Of a stretch of DNA of 10,939 bases, positions 1-5,200 are shown one piece after another; position 1 is the stretch's first letter, and every line of letters starts with the position of its first letter. Position numbers and translations under genes: made by a program. The notes beneath the pieces were generated by a model, which saw nothing but the letters and a program-made list of their open reading frames with translations, made no database searches and had not been told where the DNA came from. The DNA is taken from positions 1-10,939 of the forward strand of contig USTP01000025.1 of the NCBI GenBank assembly GCA_900557695.1, given 5' to 3'. The stretch is from an uncultured Thermoanaerobacterales bacterium (GTDB lineage: Bacteria; Bacillota; Clostridia; Christensenellales; UBA1242).

Positions 1-49
1 ATCTACACGCGTAAGATCGTCGGCAGCGTCAGATGTGTATAAGAGACAG
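1..49 (+). other. Illumina Nextera i5 adapter (synthetic, not genomic)
   Basis: The first 49 bases are library-construction sequence. Bases 1-8 are the end of the P5 segment (ATCTACAC), 9-16 (GCGTAAGA) match the Nextera i5 index known as S517, 17-30 are the i5 read-primer part (TCGTCGGCAGCGTC), and 31-49 are the 19-base Tn5 mosaic end. Genomic sequence starts at about base 50. Nothing here should be read as biology. Confidence 0.98.
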
Positions 50-54
50 CTTTT

Positions 55-2742
55 TTATTTAGTTAAATTTGTTTTTAATGGTAGCTTTGATTTTATCTGT
101 TTTTCTTCTTTTCTCTTGTAGTAGCCATTCACAAACAGCTTGCAAATTTCAACAAGCGGTATTATAGATATGCTTGAAGCTACAACTATTAGCCACTGCG
201 TAATATTGAGAGGAACTATTCCAAAAGCTATTTGAAGGAAAGGCACAAATGCAACAAGCAAAATTAGCATTAAAAGCCCAAGAAAACTTAAATTAAAACT
301 TAAATTGTTAAAAATGTTTATTTTAAATATACTTTCTTGCGTTTTACAATTTATTGCGTGAATTATCTGCATTAGGCATATTATTAAAAATACCATTGTT
401 GTTGCAACTTCGCCACCATATTTGTTTACACCAAACACAAAAACAACTAGCACAAGTAGGGTTTGAACAAAGCTTTGGTATAGTATGCTTGTTCCAATTC
501 TGCCTGAAAACAATGTTTCTTTAGGGTTTCTAGGGGCTTTAAGCATAACATCTTTCTCGGGTTTTTCTAGACCCAGAGCGAATGCGGGGAAACTGTCGGT
601 TACAAGGTTTATAAATAGAATTTGTGAGGGGAGTAAAAACACGCTGTCCCGCATCACTATAGTTGCCACGAATATGCCAAGAACTTCAACTGCATTTGTG
701 CTAAGTAAAAACAAAATAATCTTTTGAATGTTTGAATATATTGTTCTGCCTTGCTTAATGGCAACAATTATTGTTTCAAAGTTGTCATCAGTTATAATAA
801 GGTCGGCAACGCTTTTGGTTACATCTGTTCCCGTTATTCCCATGCAGGTGCCAATGTCGGCCGCCGATAGGCTTGGGGCATCGTTAACTCCATCGCCAGT
901 CATGGCAACAATATTACCGCTATGTTTAAACGCTTTAACGATTTTAACTTTATGCTCAGGAGTAACTCTTGCAAAAACCGAGAAGTTCGCTATAATTTTT
1001 GAAAGGTCTTTAATAGAAAGTTTATCAAGCTGAGCACCTGAAAGAACTTCTTTTTTGCTTTTAGCAAGCCCAAGTTCTTTTGCAATTGCAAATGCGGTTT
1101 CTGGGTGGTCGCCAGTTATCATAACAGGTTTTAGCCCTGCTTTGTGGCATTTTTTTATAGCAGTTTTTGCTTCAGGGCGAGGGGGATCTATAATTCCAAC
1201 AAGCCCTATAAATGTTAAATTTTCCTCTTTTTCATCAGTATAGTGAGGCATTTTTGCGCTTTTATAGGCAACAGCCAAAACTCGCTCTGCGTTTTTACCA
1301 AGTGTTTCAATGGCTTTTTCAAGCTCTGCTTTGCGCTTATCTGTTAAAGCCTCTTCTTTTCCGTTTATTAAAATGCTAGAACATTTGCTAATTAAATAAT
1401 CATAAGCGCCCTTTAAAAACATTTGGTTGCCGTTTTCTGTTTTGTTTATTGTGCTCATTATTTTTCTTGTAGAGTCGAAGGGGAATTCAAACAGTCTGGT
1501 GCAGGTTTTTATGTCGGTAGCAAAACTATCATAACTACCTAGAGTTAGCCTTAGAAGTGAGGTTTCGGTAGCATCGCCTATAATGTTGCCATTTGAGTCG
1601 ATTTGAGCATTATTGCAAAGCGTTATTGCTCTGTAGAGCAGTTTTGTTTCATTGTTTTTAACTGAAAATGAGGAAGACAAAGAGTTGTTAACAAAAATAT
1701 GCTTTACTATCATCTTGTTTTGCGTTAGAGTGCCAGTTTTGTCTGAACATATCACATTACAGCAACCTAGCGTTTCAACCGAGCTTAGTGTTTTAACAAT
1801 GGCTCTGTGTTTTGCAAGACGCTCAACCCCAAGAGCCATAACAATAGTTATAACGGCGGGCAGGCTTTCAGGAATGGCTGCAACGGCAAGAGCTATAGCT
1901 ATTAAAAATGCGTCTAGAAAAGAAATATTTTTTGAAAAAAGTATTTCAATTAAAAACACAACGGCAACAATCAACAAAACCCCAAAGGTTATAACTTTGC
2001 CAATTTTATCAATATTTTTTTCGAGGGGCGTTTTCTCTTTAACCGAGGATGACAGCATTTTTGCAATCTTTCCCATCTCGGTTTGTTTGCCAACTTTTGT
2101 TACTATACCTTTTGCTGTGCCGTAGGTGCAAGCAGTTCCTGCAAAGCACATAGTTTCTTGTTCGGCAAGTGGGGTTGAATCTTTAATATGCGCTAGTGCA
2201 TTTTTAAAAACGGCATGACTTTCGCCAGTTAGTGTGCTTTCGTCACACTTAAAGTTGTTGGTTTCGGTAAGCCTAATATCGGCAGGAATATAATCGCCAG
2301 CTTTAAAAGTTACTATGTCGCCAACAACCAATTCTTCTGTTGGGATTTTTGTTAGAAAACCATCACGATATACCTTTGTAAAGGGTTCAGTTTTCTTGTT
2401 TAAAAGAGCAATGGCGTTGTCGGCACGCTTCTCTTGAACAACGCCTATTATTGCGTTTAAAATTACTATAATAAAAATTAGTCCGCCTTCAAAAAGGTCG
2501 CTATATTCGTGCTTTACAAGTGACACAATGGTAGATATCACTGCAGAAATTAGCAAAACTATAACCATTAGGTTTTTAAATTGCGCAAAAAACCTTTTTA
2601 TGTAGGAGGGCTTTTTTTGAGAGTCTAATTTATTTTCGCCAAATTTAGTAAGGTTTGCCTTTGCTTGCTGAGTGCTTAGTCCCTGTTCACTAGAACCATA
2701 AGTTTTATAAAGTTTTTCAACGGGCTCGTTATATATTGCCAT
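55..2742 (-). CDS. P2-type Ca2+-transporting ATPase (SERCA/PMCA-like cation pump)
   Basis: This 895-residue membrane pump couples ATP hydrolysis to cation export, most likely Ca2+. The N-terminal cation-ATPase domain (about 1-50) leads into membrane helices M1-M2 (about 53-106). The actuator domain carries TGES at 172-175. M4 has PESLPA at 291-296. The phosphorylation site is DKTGTLT with D334; KGA (444-446), TGD (543-545) and TGDGVNDAP (615-623) build the nucleotide and hinge regions. Six more helices follow. Ca2+ ligands of the P2 family are visible: E292 in M4, N683 and E686 in M5, N712 and D716 in M6 (NLVTD). The M8 position that is Glu in SERCA is Q792, as in PMCA-type pumps, which argues for mainly the second Ca2+ site. 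The ATG is preceded by AAGGAG five bases upstream. The TAA lies only six bases from the adapter, but the C-terminus appears complete. Transport of Mn2+ or another cation cannot be excluded. Confidence 0.93.
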   Translation of the reverse strand: MAIYNEPVEKLYKTYGSSEQGLSTQQAKANLTKFGENKLDSQKKPSYIKRFFAQFKNLMVIVLLISAVISTIVSLVKHEYSDLFEGGLIFIIVILNAIIGVVQEKRADNAIALLNKKTEPFTKVYRDGFLTKIPTEELVVGDIVTFKAGDYIPADIRLTETNNFKCDESTLTGESHAVFKNALAHIKDSTPLAEQETMCFAGTACTYGTAKGIVTKVGKQTEMGKIAKMLSSSVKEKTPLEKNIDKIGKVITFGVLLIVAVVFLIEILFSKNISFLDAFLIAIALAVAAIPESLPAVITIVMALGVERLAKHRAIVKTLSSVETLGCCNVICSDKTGTLTQNKMIVKHIFVNNSLSSSFSVKNNETKLLYRAITLCNNAQIDSNGNIIGDATETSLLRLTLGSYDSFATDIKTCTRLFEFPFDSTRKIMSTINKTENGNQMFLKGAYDYLISKCSSILINGKEEALTDKRKAELEKAIETLGKNAERVLAVAYKSAKMPHYTDEKEENLTFIGLVGIIDPPRPEAKTAIKKCHKAGLKPVMITGDHPETAFAIAKELGLAKSKKEVLSGAQLDKLSIKDLSKIIANFSVFARVTPEHKVKIVKAFKHSGNIVAMTGDGVNDAPSLSAADIGTCMGITGTDVTKSVADLIITDDNFETIIVAIKQGRTIYSNIQKIILFLLSTNAVEVLGIFVATIVMRDSVFLLPSQILFINLVTDSFPAFALGLEKPEKDVMLKAPRNPKETLFSGRIGTSILYQSFVQTLLVLVVFVFGVNKYGGEVATTMVFLIICLMQIIHAINCKTQESIFKINIFNNLSFNLSFLGLLMLILLVAFVPFLQIAFGIVPLNITQWLIVVASSISIIPLVEICKLFVNGYYKRKEEKQIKSKLPLKTNLTK

Positions 2743-2766
2743 AAAATCTCCTTATATGCTTGTTAA

Positions 2767-2772
2767 AGTATA
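2767..2772 (-). promoter_or_regulatory. Possible -10 element of the Ca2+-ATPase gene
   Basis: The minus strand reads TATACT here, a good sigma-A -10 match about 25 bases before the ATPase ATG. No convincing -35 lies 16-18 bases upstream, so the call rests on the -10 and on the divergent arrangement alone. Confidence 0.3.
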
Positions 2773-2814
2773 TTTGGTGGCTTGCATTTTTATGATTTAA
2801 TTCTAGGTGGGGTA

Positions 2815-2843
2815 TTGAAAATCTATTTGGCGTGTGCTAAACT
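2815..2843 (+). promoter_or_regulatory. Sigma-A-like promoter of the unknown gene at 2862
   Basis: TTGAAA (2815-2820), a 17-base spacer, then TAAACT (2838-2843) preceded by an extended -10 TGC (2835-2837). The expected start near 2850 would leave a leader of only about 12 bases, in which the Shine-Dalgarno AGGGGG (2850-2855) sits at the very 5' end. Confidence 0.55.
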
Positions 2844-2861
2844 TTTTACAGGGGGTTAATT

Positions 2862-3812
2862 ATGGCAGTATTCTATACAAAGCATCTTGAAATTGAAAAT
2901 ATAAACGACCTTGAGGAGTATATTTTCCCTTGTCTTAGAAAAATGTATCCTAATTATTTCGATTATTACCTTTTGAACACTGAAGGTAATGAAATGGTGG
3001 CATCTGTTAATGGCATACCCTTTTCAATATACTATGAAAGAGGAAAAAGGCTGTCGCTTGCTGTTAGGATAGAATATAGAGAAAAAGGTGAAAAACTGCT
3101 TAGTAATATTAAAAGAATTGTATCGCCAGTTATGTGGTACATAGACCCTAGTATTAAAAAAGAGCATATTTTCACTTCTCCTATTGTTTCTTACGAGGCG
3201 GATGGGTGTTTGTTTAACGAGTGGGAGCTTTCAGACCCTGTGGGCAAACTTAAAAATATTGCACTTGAGTATGCTTGTGGTGAAGAATTCGAAAATCTTG
3301 AGATATTATACCCTGGCTACACTCTAGAAGATTTGCAAAAGCTTTTAAAGTACGGCGAATATATAGAGTTTTTGCCAGATAACGAAATTGAAGAAGTGAA
3401 TAACCTAAAAGAGCTAGAGGTTTTTTACTATATAGATATGCTTTGCATGAAGCTTGACAATATTCCTAAAGATATAGACTCGCCTAAACTTAGATTAGAG
3501 GAAGAAAAAACATATTTTGTTTTGGCATATTTAATTCAAAGAACAAAAGAGTTTGGCGTTAAGGTAGAAAAGCCTTCTCTAGAGTTTATAGACCCTGGCG
3601 TAGAGTTTGAGGCTTGGATGAGGTGGTGGCGTGAAGGCATTGCTTCACTTACTGATGAAGAAATGGAAAAGTATAGAATAAATGATGAAGAATTTGATAC
3701 AAGCTTTCGCCCAAGTGGGGATTTTCATAGCCTTATTGGTGAGGTTATTGAGGAAAGAAAAATTATAGCCGAGATAGAAAGCGGCTCAAACTTAGACGCA
3801 GGAAAGGAATAA
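2862..3812 (+). CDS. Hypothetical acidic soluble protein, family not recognised
   Basis: I do not recognise this 316-residue protein. The ATG follows AGGGGG at 2850-2855, and the gene has its own promoter and terminator, so it looks like a real single-gene transcript. No signal peptide or membrane helix is visible. The protein is rich in Glu and Asp, most clearly in the last third. It opens with a mixed alpha/beta-looking part (about 1-120). A helical middle follows, and then a tryptophan cluster (W252, W255, W256) just after an FIDPG turn (243-247). The end (about 288-306) reads as a charged amphipathic helix. No nucleotide-binding, metal-binding or protease motif stands out. It is divergent from the Ca2+-ATPase across about 120 bp, which is compatible with shared control but does not show it. 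Codon use resembles its neighbours. Function unknown. Confidence 0.85.
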   Translation: MAVFYTKHLEIENINDLEEYIFPCLRKMYPNYFDYYLLNTEGNEMVASVNGIPFSIYYERGKRLSLAVRIEYREKGEKLLSNIKRIVSPVMWYIDPSIKKEHIFTSPIVSYEADGCLFNEWELSDPVGKLKNIALEYACGEEFENLEILYPGYTLEDLQKLLKYGEYIEFLPDNEIEEVNNLKELEVFYYIDMLCMKLDNIPKDIDSPKLRLEEEKTYFVLAYLIQRTKEFGVKVEKPSLEFIDPGVEFEAWMRWWREGIASLTDEEMEKYRINDEEFDTSFRPSGDFHSLIGEVIEERKIIAEIESGSNLDAGKE

Positions 3813-3831
3813 TATAGGTAAAATAAAGATG

Positions 3832-3858
3832 CACTCGCTTGAAAGGCGAGTGTTTTTT
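3832..3858 (+). terminator. Intrinsic terminator after the unknown gene
   Basis: Stem CACTCGC (3832-3838) pairs with GCGAGTG (3846-3852) around a 7-base loop and is followed by six T (3853-3858). It lies 20 bases after the stop codon of the gene ending at 3812. Confidence 0.9.
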
Positions 3859-3958
3859 ATGCTTGTTAGGATTTTTTGATTGTAAAATTTAGCAGAATTG
3901 AAGCGGGTTTTGTAAGAATTTGTAGAAAACACTCTTTAAAACCTATTTTTGTAAAATT

Positions 3959-3987
3959 TTGAAAGAAAATTTTGGGTGGCGTAGAAA
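3959..3987 (+). promoter_or_regulatory. Candidate promoter of a small intergenic transcript
   Basis: TTGAAA (3959-3964), a 17-base spacer, then TAGAAA (3982-3987). The -35 is good and the -10 is only fair (four of six). Its start point would fall near 3994, about 100 bases before the terminator at 4073-4096. Such matches arise by chance in A+T-rich DNA, so this is weak alone. Confidence 0.25.
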
Positions 3988-4026
3988 ATATTTTATGGTG
4001 TTTATGATGACTGCACTAAAGGCTAA

Positions 4027-4043
4027 TTCGACATATTTCGACA
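4027..4043 (-). promoter_or_regulatory. Tandem Spo0A boxes (0A-box-like operator)
   Basis: The minus strand reads TGTCGAA-ATA-TGTCGAA: two perfect copies of the Spo0A recognition heptamer TGTCGAA, in the same direction, with starts 10 bp apart. This is the same 7-3-7 layout as the tandem 0A boxes at the B. subtilis abrB promoter, where two Spo0A domains bind side by side. The host looks spore-forming (yabP and yabQ lie nearby), so Spo0A should be present. Which transcript it controls is not clear: the site is within the candidate small unit at 3994-4096 and about 215 bp past a convergent gene. Confidence 0.55.
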
Positions 4044-4072
4044 GATAAACATAAGAATAAAATATATAAAAA

Positions 4073-4096
4073 GCAGGGGAAAACCTCTGCTTTTTT
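4073..4096 (+). terminator. Intrinsic terminator in the intergenic region
   Basis: Stem GCAGGGG (4073-4079) pairs with CCTCTGC (4084-4090), with one G-U pair and an AAAA loop, followed by TTTTTT (4091-4096). Five A precede the stem, so it may also act on the minus strand. It is the second plus-strand terminator after the unknown gene. Confidence 0.8.
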
Positions 4097-4102
4097 GGCA
4101 AA

Positions 4103-4130
4103 TAAAAACGCAGCAGTGGAGAATTGCTGC
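4103..4130 (-). terminator. Intrinsic terminator downstream of the polysaccharide deacetylase gene
   Basis: On the minus strand, GCAGCAA (4130-4124) pairs with CTGCTGC (4116-4110) around a 7-base loop, and a GTTTTTA run (4109-4103) follows. It lies about 140 bases past the stop codon of the gene at 4273-5124 and is the first strong terminator in its direction. Confidence 0.7.
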
Positions 4131-4272
4131 TCTACAAATGCCTTTGTTTTATGTTATTTTTACTTTTTAAATAACAATAGAAACTTTTGAAATTTTCTAA
4201 GCTAGGCTAGCTTAACTTTCGAGGCTGAACATAAGAAATAGTTTAAATAGCCGCGTTTTGGCTAAATTTTTT
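4131..4272. other. Non-coding 3' region with two inverted repeats
   Basis: No gene is seen here. It holds an A+T-rich inverted repeat, TGTTATTT (4152-4159) with AAATAACA (4169-4176). A 17-base near-perfect palindrome, TAAGCTAGGCTAGCTTA, lies at 4198-4214. A weak hairpin of TAGCC (4248-4252) with GGCTA (4260-4264) sits next to six T (4267-4272). On the minus strand the last lies just after the deacetylase stop codon and could be a weak terminator. The palindrome could be an operator or an mRNA 3' hairpin; no factor is recognised. Confidence 0.4.
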
Positions 4273-5124
4273 CTACAAATTATCGCTATGGTTTTGCTCT
4301 TCATTTGATTTGTAGGTAAGGTTTAGGGCAGATTGCAGTTTGCTTAGCGGAACTATCTCTACGCCTAGCGATTTAATTTCTTCAATAGAGTCGGCTATGG
4401 CTTTGGCGGTAACTTCGCCACCATGAACCCCCACGTGGCCTATAACTATAGCGTAACCTCGGTCTTTGGCTAGATTTGCCCCAATCATCAAGTGGTTTTT
4501 AACGCCCTCGTAACTTTTAGCACCTTTTGGCTCTAAAAACTCATCTCTGCCAAGGTATAAAATATGCTTTTGGCTGGCAACCTTATCGCCAACTGTGCCC
4601 TGGTGGGTTCGGCTATCTACAAAGGACAGGTTGTTTTCTATTGAGTAGTCGAACAAGTAGCCCATAACCTCGCTGTTTTGACAAACCCCAGAGCCTATAT
4701 GGATGTTGAACCCTTTTGCCATAGGAACGCTTTCAAAGGCTTTATCTAGTTTTTCGTAAATCTGCTGTTTACTATCGCCAAGGGCGATATAGTAGGTTCC
4801 ATACCAATTTAGTGGTAGATTTACGCACGCTTGCATGGGCATATGAACTATAACCTCTTTGCCACTTGCTATTGCATCTTGTGCGTTCTTTTCGGTGTTT
4901 TCTAGGTTTGGCATTATTGCACAAGTTAAAGGGGCGTCTATTTTAAGCATGGTTTCAACGCCGGCTTGCTCGTAGCCACCAAAGTCATCTATTATTATTG
5001 CAAGCATGGGTGAGGGACTCTCACTTTTGGCGGTAGCTGCGTCTTTGATTGGAAACAGAGTAAGCAAGCTAAATAGGGCAACTATTATAAGTGAATATAA
5101 AATTTTAAATGTATTCTTTCTCAT
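4273..5124 (-). CDS. Divergent polysaccharide deacetylase (YibQ/DUF610 family), secreted or membrane-anchored
   Basis: This 283-residue protein fits the divergent polysaccharide deacetylase family (E. coli YibQ-like, NodB-fold relatives), thought to act on cell-envelope glycans; the substrate is unknown. An N-terminal hydrophobic segment (about 9-26) after MRKN reads as a signal peptide or anchor, so the catalytic part should lie outside the membrane. Family marks appear in order: IIIDDFG with D46-D47, HMPM with H94, the N-x-H-x-GS element with H142 (usually NHMGS, here NIHIGS), FVDSRT (168-173), and IGH with H230. Length matches the family. The chosen ATG gives a proper signal sequence, but the Shine-Dalgarno is poor (only TAAGAG just upstream), suggesting weak translation. 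It diverges from recD2 and is followed by a terminator at 4103-4130. The family assignment is fairly sure; the enzymatic activity is inferred. Confidence 0.85.
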   Translation of the reverse strand: MRKNTFKILYSLIIVALFSLLTLFPIKDAATAKSESPSPMLAIIIDDFGGYEQAGVETMLKIDAPLTCAIMPNLENTEKNAQDAIASGKEVIVHMPMQACVNLPLNWYGTYYIALGDSKQQIYEKLDKAFESVPMAKGFNIHIGSGVCQNSEVMGYLFDYSIENNLSFVDSRTHQGTVGDKVASQKHILYLGRDEFLEPKGAKSYEGVKNHLMIGANLAKDRGYAIVIGHVGVHGGEVTAKAIADSIEEIKSLGVEIVPLSKLQSALNLTYKSNEEQNHSDNL

Positions 5125-5164
5125 GCTCTTAGTTTTTGTTTGGTTTTATTATTTTATACATGGT

Positions 5165-5194
5165 TTGACACTGGCTTTATAAGTGGTGTATATT
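5165..5194 (+). promoter_or_regulatory. Strong sigma-A-like promoter abutting recD2
   Basis: Perfect -35 TTGACA (5165-5170), 18-base spacer, -10 TATATT (5189-5194). Transcription would start at about 5200-5202, on the ATG of recD2 at 5201. No Shine-Dalgarno lies between the promoter and that ATG, which points to a leaderless mRNA. Confidence 0.65.
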
Positions 5195-5200
5195 GTTTTT

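Larger units (their letters stand above)
3994..4096 (+). ncRNA. Possible ~100-nt small RNA or leaderless microprotein unit
   Basis: This stretch lies between a candidate promoter (3959-3987) and a clear hairpin terminator (4073-4096), after the preceding gene has already been terminated at 3858. That suggests a separate short transcript. It contains a 17-codon frame at 3995-4048 (MVFMMTALKANSTYFDR) whose ATG falls almost on the predicted start site, without a Shine-Dalgarno. The codons may be accidental, since the DNA around 4027-4043 is shaped by a repeated 7-mer. I cannot tell whether this is a structured RNA, a microprotein or nothing. Confidence 0.2.

Noticed and set aside
485..2125. Open frames on the plus strand opposite the Ca2+-ATPase (for example 1652-2125 and 728-1033)
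   Set aside because: They have no ribosome sites and no recognisable products, and they lie fully antisense to a gene with all P-type ATPase motifs; they are frame shadows.
5183..5200. GTG at 5183 as the recD2 start
   Set aside because: It lies upstream of the predicted transcription start, overlaps the -10 element, has no Shine-Dalgarno, and adds six residues not typical of the family N-terminus.
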